DNA from: Candidatus Blautia stercorigallinarum
GTDB taxonomy: Bacteria; Bacillota; Clostridia; Lachnospirales; Lachnospiraceae
DNA: 63,693 nucleotides
Reading direction: 5' to 3'
Assembly: GCA_019112785.1 (NCBI GenBank)
Contig: DXIQ01000106.1
Location: forward strand, 1-63,693
Made by a program: the position numbers and the translations under genes. Shown here one piece after another: positions 32,537 to 42,010 of the stretch. How positions within the stretch are numbered: position 1 is the first letter of the stretch; each line of letters starts with the position of its first letter. The notes under the pieces are model-generated. The model had not been told where the DNA came from. It searched no databases and worked only from the letters and a program-made list of their open reading frames with translations.

Positions 32537-35068
32537 CTATTCCATTACTTCCTGGTAAGTGGCGTGTTTTTCCAGAAGCTGTGTCATCCTGGCCATGGCG
32601 CTGACATCTCCGATCAGGATCACGCCGCAGAGCCGGTTGTTCAGGAAATAATATTTCCGGTACTGTTTCTTTCCCATGTCCTTAAATTCCACAGTCTTAT
32701 ACACCAGATTGGTATTCTTCCCATTATCTCCTGCTGCAAACAAGGCGGTTCCCATACCGTGGAAATTCAGGGCCGCGGATACTCCTTCATAAACAAGAGG
32801 TTCTCCTGCCGCATTGGCACCGGCAACTTTACCCTGCTCCATAGCCTGGGGCCAGATGGCATAGTTGATCCCCTGGTACTGCGCGCAGTCACCGCAGGCG
32901 TAAATATCCGGGATATTAGTCTCCATTTTCTCATTGACCACCACTGCCCGGTCTGTCTCAATACCTGCGTCCTGAGCAATGGCTGTATTGGCTCTTACAC
33001 CGGCGGAAACAATCACCAGATCTGCCGGGAATACCTCTCCTCCTGCCAGCTTCACGCCGGTAACATGTTCTTCTCCGAGAATGTCTGTGATCTGGGCTCC
33101 TGTATGGATCTGGATATCCTTACCTTCGCTGATCAGCTTCAGCATATCGGCGGCTCCTTCATCCAGCTGTCTTCCCATAAGGAGAGGCGCAGCTTCCAGC
33201 ACAGTTACGTGGCATTTGGCTTTCTTCATCTCCCAGGCTGCTTCCAGTCCCAGGACGCCGCCGCCGATGACCACCACATTCCTGATCTGAGGAAGCATGG
33301 CTTCGATCTTCCGGACATCTTCCAGACGGCGGATAGCGATAACCTCTTTCTTATCCTTTCCATTAATAGGCGGGATAAAGCACTCGGATCCCAGAGCATA
33401 GATCAGCTTTGTGTAAGTCAGCTTCATGCCCTCTTCCAGAAGAACCTCTTTATTTTTCGTGTCAATGCCTGTCACCTGTTTTCCCAGAAGAAGATGGACA
33501 TTATTTTCCTCATACCACTTTTCTTCTTCAATAGCGATCTGTTCTTCATTTAGCTCTGCCATGATGGCCTTTGTCAGCATAGGACGGTTATAGGGACGAT
33601 AAGGCTCGTTAGAGATCATCACAATGGAACCGGTCCTGTCTCTCTCCCGGATAGCAGAAGCTGCATAAAAGGCTGCGGCTCCGCCTCCCAGGATCACATA
33701 GAAGTTCTTTGTATCCATTCTGTAGGAGCTTTCCTCCACGTCTACCGGAACGAAATTTTCTTTGCCTACGCCGCATACCGGGCAGACTTCCAGAGAAGCG
33801 TCAAAGATCTCTCCACATACCAGACATTTCACCAGTTTCTTCGGGCCTGTGGATTTCTTTACATTTTCTTTATTCTGAAGCAGGCAGCCGAAATTATATC
33901 CATAATCATGGGCGTCGATCAGATTATCCTGGCTTGGCTTAAACTTCACCCGGAATCCTTCATCCGGCACTCTCATTTTTAACTGTTTCAGTCTCTCGAT
34001 AAGGTGAGGCACCGCCTCGCCGCTCCAGCCGTAACTTCCGAAAGCACTGGCCAGCTTGCCGCCATGGGTTCCTGCAAAAATAGAAGTCGTCAGATCCCAG
34101 ATAGGTTTTAATGCCTCTCCCACAATGGTAGGAGATCCCAAAAGGAATCCGTCGGCAAATCCCAGTTCTTCCAGAACCTTTGCCTGATCTGCTTCTACCA
34201 TATCGTAGCAGCGCACGTCAATATCTCCGCTTTCCTGGATTCCCTGGGCAATGGCTCCCGCCAGCTCTTTGGTGTAACCATAGGCGCTTACATAAGGAAT
34301 GACCACTGTCTTTTTCTTATTTGGATTTACCACGGTACACCATTCCTGATAGGTATCCAGGATAAAGTCGATCCTGGTGTCCAGGACCGGGCCGTGTCCG
34401 GTGCAGATCATGGAGATATCCAGCTCTCTGACTCTTTCCAGCGCCTTCAGCATATAAGGCTTAAAAGGACCGATAATGTTATCAAAATAATACTTGGTAG
34501 CTCTCATATATCCTTCCTGATCCGTAACCTTGCTCAGAAGGATATCCTTAAAGCCATAATGAGAGCCGAAAGAATCGCAGGTCACCAGGATCTGCTCCTC
34601 TTCTATATACGTATACATGGTATCCGGCCAGTGAAGGTTCGGTACGATCATAAATTTCAGAGTCTTGTCTCCGATCTTCATCTCCTGGTTATCCTTCACA
34701 GGAAGAGCCGTAAACTCTCCATTGACGATCTCTTTCAGGAAATTAATGGCACAGCCTGTGGCAATGATCTTTAAGCCCGGGTTGATCTCCAGAAGCTTTT
34801 CCACACTTCCCGCATGATCCGGTTCCGTATGATTCACTACCAGGTAATCAATCTTTTCCACATCTGTGATCTGCTTCAGTTCTTCCAGATATTCATCAAA
34901 AAACTTTGCCTTGGCAGTCTCAAATAAGATTGTCTTGTCTCCGGCCTTCATTACATAGGAGTTGTAGGTAGTTCCAAATTCCGTGTACATAATGATATCA
35001 AATACCCGGAGCTTGTCATCTACAATACCTGTCCAGTAAAAATTGTCTCTCAGTTTCAGTGTTTCCAT
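32537..35068 (-). CDS. Class F flavodiiron protein (FDP + rubredoxin + NADH:rubredoxin reductase)
   Basis: Cytoplasmic O2-reducing (or NO-reducing) enzyme that protects anaerobes and carries its own electron supply. Residues 1-250: diiron MBL-fold domain with NHTEPDHAG (H80, E82, D84, H85) and further ligands in CDSFGSHYG and TGHGP. Residues ~255-400: flavodoxin domain (VVIPYVSAYGYTKELAGAI; GSPTIVGEALKP; FGSYGWSGEA). Residues ~412-445: short rubredoxin-like domain (KCLVCGEIFD, CPVCGVG). Residues ~450-843: FAD/NAD(P)H reductase (LGGGAAAFYAA; VVIGGGVLGLEAAWE; IYACGDCAQY). This order matches class F FDPs known from Clostridioides difficile. AAGGAGG precedes the ATG. Confidence 0.95.
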   Translation of the reverse strand: METLKLRDNFYWTGIVDDKLRVFDIIMYTEFGTTYNSYVMKAGDKTILFETAKAKFFDEYLEELKQITDVEKIDYLVVNHTEPDHAGSVEKLLEINPGLKIIATGCAINFLKEIVNGEFTALPVKDNQEMKIGDKTLKFMIVPNLHWPDTMYTYIEEEQILVTCDSFGSHYGFKDILLSKVTDQEGYMRATKYYFDNIIGPFKPYMLKALERVRELDISMICTGHGPVLDTRIDFILDTYQEWCTVVNPNKKKTVVIPYVSAYGYTKELAGAIAQGIQESGDIDVRCYDMVEADQAKVLEELGFADGFLLGSPTIVGEALKPIWDLTTSIFAGTHGGKLASAFGSYGWSGEAVPHLIERLKQLKMRVPDEGFRVKFKPSQDNLIDAHDYGYNFGCLLQNKENVKKSTGPKKLVKCLVCGEIFDASLEVCPVCGVGKENFVPVDVEESSYRMDTKNFYVILGGGAAAFYAASAIRERDRTGSIVMISNEPYRPYNRPMLTKAIMAELNEEQIAIEEEKWYEENNVHLLLGKQVTGIDTKNKEVLLEEGMKLTYTKLIYALGSECFIPPINGKDKKEVIAIRRLEDVRKIEAMLPQIRNVVVIGGGVLGLEAAWEMKKAKCHVTVLEAAPLLMGRQLDEGAADMLKLISEGKDIQIHTGAQITDILGEEHVTGVKLAGGEVFPADLVIVSAGVRANTAIAQDAGIETDRAVVVNEKMETNIPDIYACGDCAQYQGINYAIWPQAMEQGKVAGANAAGEPLVYEGVSAALNFHGMGTALFAAGDNGKNTNLVYKTVEFKDMGKKQYRKYYFLNNRLCGVILIGDVSAMARMTQLLEKHATYQEVME

Positions 35069-35131
35069 GTTGAACCTCCTTTTCTGGCATTTTCAGTGAT
35101 TGTTCCCTAAAATTATCTGCTTATGCAAAAA

Positions 35132-35815
35132 TCAGCCGTTTCCGCCTGTAGGGATAAACGGGCGGATAGCCTCAGCTACTCCGGAAACCGGCATAGTCTG
35201 CAGCCAGATCTTTCCCGGCCCTGTCAGTACCGTATTGAAGAATCCTTCTCCTCCCAGAAGTTTGTTTTTGATTCCCGCCACCTGACGGATATCGATAGAA
35301 ACCCCTGGTTCAAATCCGGCTACATTTCCTGTGTCTACGATCATCTCCTCGCCCGGGGCCAGGTCGTATTCCACAAGCTCGCCATCGATCTCAGCAAAGG
35401 CCATCCCGCTTCCGGAAAGTCTCTGCATGATAAATCCTTCTCCGCCGAAGAATCCTGCGCCCAGCTTTTTGTTAAAATGGATATCCAACTGTACGCCGCT
35501 CTCTGAAGCAAGAAAAGCCTTCTTTTGCAGGATGATCTCTCTTCCCGGCGCGATCTCTATGGGAAGGATCTTTCCCGGAAAGCTGGAGCCGAAAGTGATC
35601 ATAGCCGGTCCTCCCTGAGCCGTATAAATATTCTGGAACATACTTTCTCCGGAAAAAGCCTTAGAAAACATTTTTCCCAGACCTCCTCCTGAAGTTTCCA
35701 TCTTAACATTAGGGCTCTGCCATACCATAGAGCCTTTTTCTGTGATCATTTTTTCCCCGGCTTCCAGATAGCACACAACAATAGGAAATACACCGCCTTT
35801 AATCTCATACCTCAT
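35132..35815 (-). CDS. AIM24 / TIGR00266 family protein
   Basis: A 227-residue beta-rich protein of the AIM24 family (TIGR00266), whose molecular role is unknown; the mitochondrial relative helps inner membrane organisation. Visible family features: repeated beta-strand units with GEKMITEKGSMVWQSPNV near the start, GGGLGKMFSKAFSGE and GGEGFFNTVLTGPGKIWLQT towards the end. There is no signal or membrane helix. AGGAGGGG lies 6 bases upstream and the start overlaps the 3' end of the DUF4317 gene by 4 bases, so the two are coupled. Confidence 0.88.
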   Translation of the reverse strand: MRYEIKGGVFPIVVCYLEAGEKMITEKGSMVWQSPNVKMETSGGGLGKMFSKAFSGESMFQNIYTAQGGPAMITFGSSFPGKILPIEIAPGREIILQKKAFLASESGVQLDIHFNKKLGAGFFGGEGFIMQRLSGSGMAFAEIDGELVEYDLAPGEEMIVDTGNVAGFEPGVSIDIRQVAGIKNKLLGGEGFFNTVLTGPGKIWLQTMPVSGVAEAIRPFIPTGGNG

Positions 35816-36468
35816 AAAAACCCCTCCTTTTCTTTTACCCCTAGCAGACTGTCCAGTTTTTCGCAGTTCCTGCCGCCGGCGTGGAAAATATTTATATGAT
35901 CCCAGTCGCAGCTTCTGTCTGTGAATGCCGGATATAAGAATCCCCAGAAAGGTTTATCCGGTTCATACTCATCTGCAAGAGGGCATAAGGCGCAGATCAG
36001 ATATTCATAAACTTCTTCCGACTCCCACTGCCTCTCTTTATCCGATGTCTTCACAGGCACATCATACCGGTCATGAAATACTATGATCCCGTAAGGCGCT
36101 CCGGATTCATAGTTCTCCATTATAATATCATAAAATGTATCCATCAGGGCATCATTTTTCAATCCGCATTCTTTCATTGCGTTCAGCATCCGGATCAGGC
36201 CCTGGGCTTCCCTGGAAGCTTCCTGAATCTTATATCGTTTCAGCTGCACATTTGTCTCTGAAAAAGGAATGGTCTTTGCGATCTCCAGATTTTTGGCCTT
36301 ATCCTTCTGGGACAATTTTAGGAAATTTACGTTAAAGCTTCCCTCAAAATCTCCATCTTTGTCCACATAGCAGCCTGCGATCCTGGTAAAGGATGTTCTG
36401 GAGGGTGTCATCCTCCTGGTCAGTTCCAGCATGTCTTCTCTGTTGATAGTTTTCCTTATGCTTTTCAT
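35812..36468 (-). CDS. DUF4317-like protein, short form
   Basis: The N-terminal half resembles DUF4317 proteins of Firmicutes (INREDMLELTRRMTPSRTSF, TRIAGCYVDKDGDFEGSFNV, YGIIVFHDRYDVPVKTSDK, EEVYEYLICALCPL, GFLYPAFTDRS). From memory, members are usually about 380-400 residues; this one stops at 218, just after the region that reads FLFPAFxDRS in others, so the C-terminal half is missing. It ends in frame and overlaps the AIM24 gene by 4 bases, so it may be a stable short version and not a wreck. The function of the family is unknown. A weak AGGA lies 11 bases before the ATG. Confidence 0.75.
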   Translation of the reverse strand: MKSIRKTINREDMLELTRRMTPSRTSFTRIAGCYVDKDGDFEGSFNVNFLKLSQKDKAKNLEIAKTIPFSETNVQLKRYKIQEASREAQGLIRMLNAMKECGLKNDALMDTFYDIIMENYESGAPYGIIVFHDRYDVPVKTSDKERQWESEEVYEYLICALCPLADEYEPDKPFWGFLYPAFTDRSCDWDHINIFHAGGRNCEKLDSLLGVKEKEGFL

Positions 36469-36597
36469 ATGATCAAAATCCTGTCTTTTCTCTTAATTTC
36501 TGCAGGCAGCACTCCAAGCAGCCCCGCAATTCTGACGTTCCATATACTTGCATCAGAGTTTTTGACTTCTGCGGAGATGGAAGGAAATCCCGCTTTA

Positions 36598-37299
36598 TTA
36601 TACATAGAATTCCTGCCCGTCCTCCAGTCTCATACAGGACAGACGCCCTCCTTCCTGCCGACGTTCATTTCCTGTATCGATGTCTATATATTTTTTTCCA
36701 TGATAGATCCTGGCACATTTAAAATCCGGCAAAAACAACGTAGGATAATGTCCTACAATCATTCTTTTGTCAAACTGTATAGAAGCCGGTATGTAATGGA
36801 TATCATCGGAAAACAGATATCGCTCCTGGTCAGCCTCCACTGCTGCCAGCACAGAAGCTTCGATATCCACCAGACCTGTTTTGGGGTCCCGGATTTCATA
36901 ATCCGCATAAAATCCTGAATGAGTAAGAAAATATTCCTTTTCTCCTGTTGTTATCTTCTTATATACAGGCAGTCCTCTGAGATAATCCCGAAGCTTCATA
37001 CGTTCTTCTATAGTCAGACCGTCCACTTCTTCCCGGGTGTTTCTTCCCCCGCAGGCGTCCCAGACATTTCCACTGATAGTACCGGTCAGATATCTCTCGC
37101 AAAGGTATTCATGATTGCCTTTTATAAGGCAGATATTTTCAGAATCGTAAATATACCTGAGAACCCGGAGGTTTTCTTTTCCCTTATCAACCGCATCTCC
37201 CAGAATATACAGCCTGTCCTCAGAAGAAAGCCTGATTTTCTCCATCATCTTGAAAAAATGAATGTAGTCGCCGTGTATATCGCTTGTGACGTAGATCAT
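36598..37299 (-). CDS. PPP-type metallophosphatase
   Basis: Calcineurin-like phosphoesterase of 233 residues, related to bacterial serine/threonine protein phosphatases PrpA/B. Metal-binding motifs in order: TSDIHGDYIHF (DxHG), ILGDAVDKGKEN (GDxxDKG in place of the more common GDxxDRG), LIKGNHEYL (GNHE), and later HSGFY and VGHYP. I start it at the ATG 9 bases after GGGAGGAC, directly before MIYVTSDIHGD. It is cytoplasmic. It may work on phosphoproteins or on nucleotides such as diadenosine tetraphosphate. It could be cotranscribed with the DUF4317 and AIM24 genes (129-base gap). Confidence 0.87.
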   Translation of the reverse strand: MIYVTSDIHGDYIHFFKMMEKIRLSSEDRLYILGDAVDKGKENLRVLRYIYDSENICLIKGNHEYLCERYLTGTISGNVWDACGGRNTREEVDGLTIEERMKLRDYLRGLPVYKKITTGEKEYFLTHSGFYADYEIRDPKTGLVDIEASVLAAVEADQERYLFSDDIHYIPASIQFDKRMIVGHYPTLFLPDFKCARIYHGKKYIDIDTGNERRQEGGRLSCMRLEDGQEFYV

Positions 37300-37385
37300 A
37301 GTCTGTGTGTCCTCCCATGGAGAGTATAGCACATTATCCCGGGTTTATCACAGACTTTCTTCTGTTTTTCTTTTCCTGACGCAAA

Positions 37386-37433
37386 ATAAACCTTCAAAAC
37401 AGAAATGCCTCTTGCATCTGTTTGAAGGTTTAT
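37386..37433 (-). terminator. Terminator of the peptide ABC / epimerase / hydrolase operon
   Basis: A stem ATAAACCTTCAAAACAG / CTGTTTGAAGGTTTAT with one bulged A and an inner ATGC / GCAT stem, about 55 bases after the hydrolase stop, with A/T flanks on both strands. Confidence 0.85.
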
Positions 37434-37487
37434 CTGATTTTCCCGACAATTTCCGGCTGTTTTTAATTACTGAGCTGTAGAATAAGC

Positions 37488-38906
37488 CTAATCTGTCTCA
37501 TATGTTTTTGGAAAAATCCTGCTGCCATAACGAGCGGCAAATACTTTTCCCTCCTCATCTCTTACCGCAGTCAGATAGACATCCGTATATTTCTTCCTGA
37601 CCATTCCCTGCCATGGATAGACTGGAGTCAGTTCGACCGGCGAGCCATTAACGACCATATCCAGCGATCCGGAAGCATTCTTTTTCAGAACAAACCGATC
37701 GCCTTCTCCCGAAATATATTCTCCGCAAAGTTCTCTTTTTTCTTCCTCTGTCCACCGATAAGGAGTATGCGATATCCGCTCTTCAAAAATCGGTAATCCA
37801 CAGCATGATCGAAGTATTCCATCGCTGATTGCATAAACAGGAACATCCATAGTGTTGCACAACACAACAACGCCAATACCTGCCTGCGGACAAAAGGCAA
37901 AGTTCGAAGAAACACCCGGAAGGCTTCCGCCATGTTCAATAACTGTCATATCGTTCATCTGTTTTGTTTCCAGTCCATATCCATAATATACGCCTGGTTT
38001 CATAAACTGTCTCGGTTTGCACATTTCATGGATGGAGTATCGGTCAATAATACGGTTTCCATTCATTCCTGTTCCTTCATTTAAATACATCACCGCATAT
38101 TTCAGCATGTCGCCAAGGGTGGATTTCATAGCTCCGCCGCCGTGAAGGACAAAAGCATCATTCTGATAATCTCTGTCACATCTCCAACGGCCGTCCTCTT
38201 CCCTGGAATACAGAATTGCTGCATTTTCATCCAGGGTATTTTTGATAAAGCTTATATTACTCCTGTTCATATCAAGAGGCTTCAGGATATGCTTATCCAG
38301 ATAGTCTGCAAAAGAGTCGCAATCGGAATGTCTGCGGACGATATCTGATAAAAGTCCAAACCCGTCATTGCAGTAACTCATACGTTCTCCCGGTCTGCCG
38401 GTAAATCTTGTCTGAGAATCCAGTCTCTGTGCAACAAGTTTTACCCCCTCATCAGCAAAGCCTTTATGATAGATCAGCTGATCTTCCATCGTATCCGTTA
38501 GTCCCATTGCACTGGCTGTTTTATCCACGACAATCCTCGGCAGGGGAAAATAACCTCCGCTGTGGCATAAAAGATGCCATAAACGCACAGGATCCTTCTG
38601 ATTTTTGTTAGTAAATTCCGGAATATATGTTTTAACCATATCCTCTATATGCAAAATACCATCCATTTGCATCTGCATAATAGACAAGGCTGTAAAAGAT
38701 TTTGTTACAGAAGCCATACCAAAGATAGTGTCTCTGTTGATCGGGAGTTTCTTTTCCTCATCTCTCCAGCCAAAATATTTTTCATACAATATATTTCCTT
38801 CGGCATCTACAACCCCTGCTGCAATACCTCTGGCACAACTGTCTTCCATGATCTCATGGATCAGATTTTCCAGTTGTCTTTCGGAATCCCCTGTCATCAG
38901 ATTCAT
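37488..38906 (-). CDS. Serine beta-lactamase-fold hydrolase (class C / DD-peptidase-like)
   Basis: Serine hydrolase of the beta-lactamase/esterase superfamily, 472 residues. Catalytic motifs: S66-V-T-K69 (SxxK) in MASVTKSF, Y178-C-N180 (YxN) in RMSYCNDGFG, and EHGGSLPG as the third motif. A C-terminal beta domain of ~100 residues follows (EEERISHTPYRW...). There is no signal peptide, so it acts in the cytoplasm, unlike true beta-lactamases. It overlaps the epimerase gene by 4 bases (ATGA) at the end of the peptide ABC operon. The context suggests cleavage of imported murein peptides or amino-acid amides; the exact substrate is not visible. AAAGGGG precedes the ATG. Confidence 0.88.
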   Translation of the reverse strand: MNLMTGDSERQLENLIHEIMEDSCARGIAAGVVDAEGNILYEKYFGWRDEEKKLPINRDTIFGMASVTKSFTALSIMQMQMDGILHIEDMVKTYIPEFTNKNQKDPVRLWHLLCHSGGYFPLPRIVVDKTASAMGLTDTMEDQLIYHKGFADEGVKLVAQRLDSQTRFTGRPGERMSYCNDGFGLLSDIVRRHSDCDSFADYLDKHILKPLDMNRSNISFIKNTLDENAAILYSREEDGRWRCDRDYQNDAFVLHGGGAMKSTLGDMLKYAVMYLNEGTGMNGNRIIDRYSIHEMCKPRQFMKPGVYYGYGLETKQMNDMTVIEHGGSLPGVSSNFAFCPQAGIGVVVLCNTMDVPVYAISDGILRSCCGLPIFEERISHTPYRWTEEEKRELCGEYISGEGDRFVLKKNASGSLDMVVNGSPVELTPVYPWQGMVRKKYTDVYLTAVRDEEGKVFAARYGSRIFPKTYETD

Positions 38907-39988
38907 CCCAACATTTCCCCTTTCAAAGATGTTATTCCCAGTCCCGGATTCTCAGAAAGCACAAGATGTCTCGTATCTATTACTGAAAATCCTCCTTCAT
39001 ATGGCAACTCATTCAAAGAAAAGCTGGCGTCCAGATCTGCTCTGGTTATATTTTTTAATGCAGCTCCCAATGCCGCAGCAGCATTAATGGCAATACCACT
39101 TTCTTCTGCCATACAGCCTAACATACACTCTACTCCTGCTGCTTCTGCTATATTAACAATTTTTTTAGCCTCATATAAACCGCCGCATTTCATCAGCTTA
39201 ATGTTAATAAAATCAACTGCCCTATGAGAAACCAGCTTCATAGCATCTTTCGCATCCCAGCAGCTTTCATCTGCCATAACCGGAACACTGCTGTGATCCG
39301 TAACGTACTTCAGTCCTTCAAAGTCATAGCGGGGAACTGGCTGTTCCACCAATTCAATGTCATATTCATTTAAACGGGCGAGAAGTTCTACCGCTTCTTT
39401 CGCTTTCCATCCCTGATTGGCATCAAGACGGATCTTGACATCATCACCTACGCTCTCCCGGATAGCTTTTACCCTCGCAATATCGCTGGCAATATCTGTT
39501 CCTACTTTCGTTTTGATCACATTAAATCCTGCGTCCACATGTTCTTTTGCTCTGGCAGCCATGATTTCTGGCGTATCGATACCTACTGTAATATCCGTTT
39601 CTATTTCATTCTGTAAGCCGCCTAAAATCCTATACAATGGCATATTCGCAGATTTTCCTAGGATATCATGACACGCAATATCAATTGCTGCCTTTGCCGT
39701 ACCTGCATAAGCCACTCCCCGATTCATTACAGTATAGATTGCTTCGATATCTCTTGGATCCATACCAATCAGTTTACTCTTCAGAACCCGGATAGTTTCT
39801 ACTGTGCCTTCCAGATTTTCACCGGTGATCAGCGGCCCTGGAGATCCTTCCCCGTATCCGGTGATACCCTCGTCCGTTTCAATCTGCACCAGGCAGCTTA
39901 CGGCATGTGTAATCACACCAAGGGAAATTCTGAATGGTCTGACCAGAGGCACTCTGATCATATATGTTTTTATATCTGTAATTTTCAT
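38903..39988 (-). CDS. Dipeptide epimerase (L-Ala-D/L-Glu epimerase-like)
   Basis: Enolase-superfamily racemase of 361 residues, expected to turn L-Ala-D-Glu into L-Ala-L-Glu. Visible catalytic features: K159/K161 in NVIKTKVG, metal ligands D189 in LDANQGW, E215 in ELVEQPV and D240 in MADESCW, and the partner base K264 in INIKLMKCGG. The start ATG overlaps the TGA of the ATPase gene upstream, with AAAGGAG 8 bases before it. The neighbouring peptide importer and serine hydrolase parallel the murein-peptide loci of E. coli (mpaA-ycjG) and B. subtilis (dpp-ykf). Another dipeptide substrate remains possible. Confidence 0.9.
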   Translation of the reverse strand: MKITDIKTYMIRVPLVRPFRISLGVITHAVSCLVQIETDEGITGYGEGSPGPLITGENLEGTVETIRVLKSKLIGMDPRDIEAIYTVMNRGVAYAGTAKAAIDIACHDILGKSANMPLYRILGGLQNEIETDITVGIDTPEIMAARAKEHVDAGFNVIKTKVGTDIASDIARVKAIRESVGDDVKIRLDANQGWKAKEAVELLARLNEYDIELVEQPVPRYDFEGLKYVTDHSSVPVMADESCWDAKDAMKLVSHRAVDFINIKLMKCGGLYEAKKIVNIAEAAGVECMLGCMAEESGIAINAAAALGAALKNITRADLDASFSLNELPYEGGFSVIDTRHLVLSENPGLGITSLKGEMLG

Positions 39989-41007
39989 CACATTTTCTCC
40001 TTTAAGCTATCTGTACCACATTTTTCACAGAAATGGCATGCACACATATGCCCGTTTCCAATATCCTTTAATTCCGGTTTTTCCGTTTTGCAAATATCCT
40101 TAGCCATAAAGCAGCGGGTATGGAACACACAGCCTGACGGAGGATTTGCCGGACTTGGAAGATCTCCCTGGAGCAAGATCCTCTTACGCTTGCTGTGACG
40201 TTCCGGCAGAGGAATGGAATACAAAAGTGCCTGTGTATACGGGTGGGAAGGATTATCAAACAATTCTTTCTTATCCGCCATTTCTACTACATGGCCAAGA
40301 TACATAACCATTACTCTATCTGAAATATGCTTGATCACACTTAAGTTATGAGAAATAAAAATATATGCCATTCCCATGGACTCCTGAAGGTCTGTCAGAA
40401 GATTAAGTACCTGAGACTGTATAGATACGTCAAGCGCAGACACTGGTTCATCACAGACAATCAAAGATGGCCCCAGCACAATAGCTCTGGCTATGCCGAT
40501 CCTCTGGCGCTGGCCGCCGGAAAACTCATGGGGATACCGGTTATAATATTTCTGGTTTAATCCTACCACAGACATAGTTTTCAGAACATGCTCCCTGATC
40601 TCTTCTTTCGAAGAATACTTTTTCTGTATCTTCAGGGGCTCTGCAATAACTTCCCCCACAGTCATTCTGGGATTCAGAGAGGCATATGGATCCTGAAAAA
40701 TAATCTGCATATCAGATCTTATTTTTCTTAATTCGTTACCTGTGGTTTTCATGAAATCTTTTCCTTTGTAGATGATTTCACCCGAAGTAGGCTCGATCAG
40801 TCTTAACACAGATCTTCCCATGGTAGATTTTCCGCAGCCTGACTCTCCAACAACTCCCAGAGTTTCTTTCGGCATCAATGAAAATGACACATCATCAACC
40901 GCTTTGATCGATGACTTTTCCCTTGACAAAAAGCCTGATTTCACAGGAAACATTTTCTTCAAATGCTTTACTTCCAATAATGGCGTTTCTATCCTTTTTT
41001 CATTCAT
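39988..41007 (-). CDS. Oligopeptide ABC transporter ATPase (OppF/DppF-type)
   Basis: Cytoplasmic ATPase of the peptide importer, 339 residues. Walker [17 protein letters not shown]-loop IIFQDPYASLNPRM, signature EFSGGQRQRIGIA and Walker B LIVCDEPVSALD are all intact. The C-terminal oligopeptide-type extension (SPANPPSGCVFHTRC, C...C...C) holds the four-Cys region found in DppD/OppF proteins. The start overlaps the end of the OppD gene by 4 bases and the stop touches the epimerase start (TGATG). Confidence 0.95.
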   Translation of the reverse strand: MNEKRIETPLLEVKHLKKMFPVKSGFLSREKSSIKAVDDVSFSLMPKETLGVVGESGCGKSTMGRSVLRLIEPTSGEIIYKGKDFMKTTGNELRKIRSDMQIIFQDPYASLNPRMTVGEVIAEPLKIQKKYSSKEEIREHVLKTMSVVGLNQKYYNRYPHEFSGGQRQRIGIARAIVLGPSLIVCDEPVSALDVSIQSQVLNLLTDLQESMGMAYIFISHNLSVIKHISDRVMVMYLGHVVEMADKKELFDNPSHPYTQALLYSIPLPERHSKRKRILLQGDLPSPANPPSGCVFHTRCFMAKDICKTEKPELKDIGNGHMCACHFCEKCGTDSLKEKM

Positions 41008-41996
41008 TCAGCACTTTCCCCCCATTCTTGCGTATACTTAAAGCAGCGGACCATTCGACCTTCGGCTTCTGCAAGTTCCGGCATTTTCTGTCTGCATATT
41101 TCCCGTGCTTCCTTGCATCTCGGACAGAAAGCACATCCTTTCGGCATATCATCAAAGCTTGGGACCATACCTTCTATAACGCTTAACCGTTTTGTATCAT
41201 CATCATCCAGTTTTGGAATACACTGCATTAATCCATAAGTATAGGGATGCATTGGTTTCTCAAAAATCTGATCACAAGTAGCCCGTTCAACAATCTTTCC
41301 CGCATACATGACCATAACATCATCAGCAATTTCTGCAATAACACCAAGGTCATGAGTGATCATCATAACAGATGTGCCGGTTTTTTCCTTCAGTTCATTA
41401 ATCAGATCAAGGATCTGAGCCTGGATAGTCACATCCAAAGCTGTGGTAGGCTCATCACAGATCAGCAGATCCGGATTACAGCATAACGCCATAGCGATCA
41501 TAACCCTTTGACGCATACCTCCGGAAAGCTGATGGGGATATTCGTTAAAACGTTTTTCTGCCAGAGGTATTTTTACCATCTTCAGCATTTCAATGGCGCG
41601 TTCTTTCGCCTGTTTTTTTGTCATTTCTTCATGGAGCATCAAAGTTTCCACAAGCTGCTGTCCGATAGTAAACACAGGATTTAAGGATGTCATAGGTTCC
41701 TGGAAGATCATAGCGATTTTCTTTCCACGGATCTTACTCATCTCTTTTTCATTTTTCTTCAGCAGATCTTCGCCTTCAAAAATGATCTCGCCGCCGGCAA
41801 TCTCTCCGGGCGGAGTCTCTACCAGACCCATAATCGACAAAGAAGTAATACTCTTACCGCATCCTGATTCCCCTACAATCCCGAGGGTCTTACCTTTTTC
41901 CACAAAAAAGGACACATCATTCACTGCTTTGGAAAGTCCGGCATCTGTGTGGAAATATGTTTTTAAATGGTTCACTTCAAGAATTTTTTCTCCCAT
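41004..41996 (-). CDS. Oligopeptide ABC transporter ATPase (OppD/DppD-type)
   Basis: Second ATPase of the peptide importer, 330 residues. Walker [16 protein letters not shown]-loop [14 protein letters not shown], signature [15 protein letters not shown], Walker [15 protein letters not shown]. The Cys-containing C-terminal region [17 protein letters not shown] is typical of peptide/nickel ATPases. An AAGGAGG site precedes the ATG, which lies 14 bases after the stop of the OppC gene. Confidence 0.95.
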   Translation of the reverse strand: MGEKILEVNHLKTYFHTDAGLSKAVNDVSFFVEKGKTLGIVGESGCGKSITSLSIMGLVETPPGEIAGGEIIFEGEDLLKKNEKEMSKIRGKKIAMIFQEPMTSLNPVFTIGQQLVETLMLHEEMTKKQAKERAIEMLKMVKIPLAEKRFNEYPHQLSGGMRQRVMIAMALCCNPDLLICDEPTTALDVTIQAQILDLINELKEKTGTSVMMITHDLGVIAEIADDVMVMYAGKIVERATCDQIFEKPMHPYTYGLMQCIPKLDDDDTKRLSVIEGMVPSFDDMPKGCAFCPRCKEAREICRQKMPELAEAEGRMVRCFKYTQEWGESAE

Positions 41997-42010
41997 TATC
42001 TATGCCTCCT

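Noticed and set aside
32564-33553. A 329-codon antisense frame within the flavodiiron fusion gene
   Set aside because: It has no start signal and a skewed composition, and it lies opposite an intact NAD(P)H reductase domain.
37488-38906. A true antibiotic-inactivating class C beta-lactamase
   Set aside because: It lacks a signal peptide, has an extra C-terminal domain and is the last gene of a peptide-import operon, so a metabolic hydrolase is more likely.
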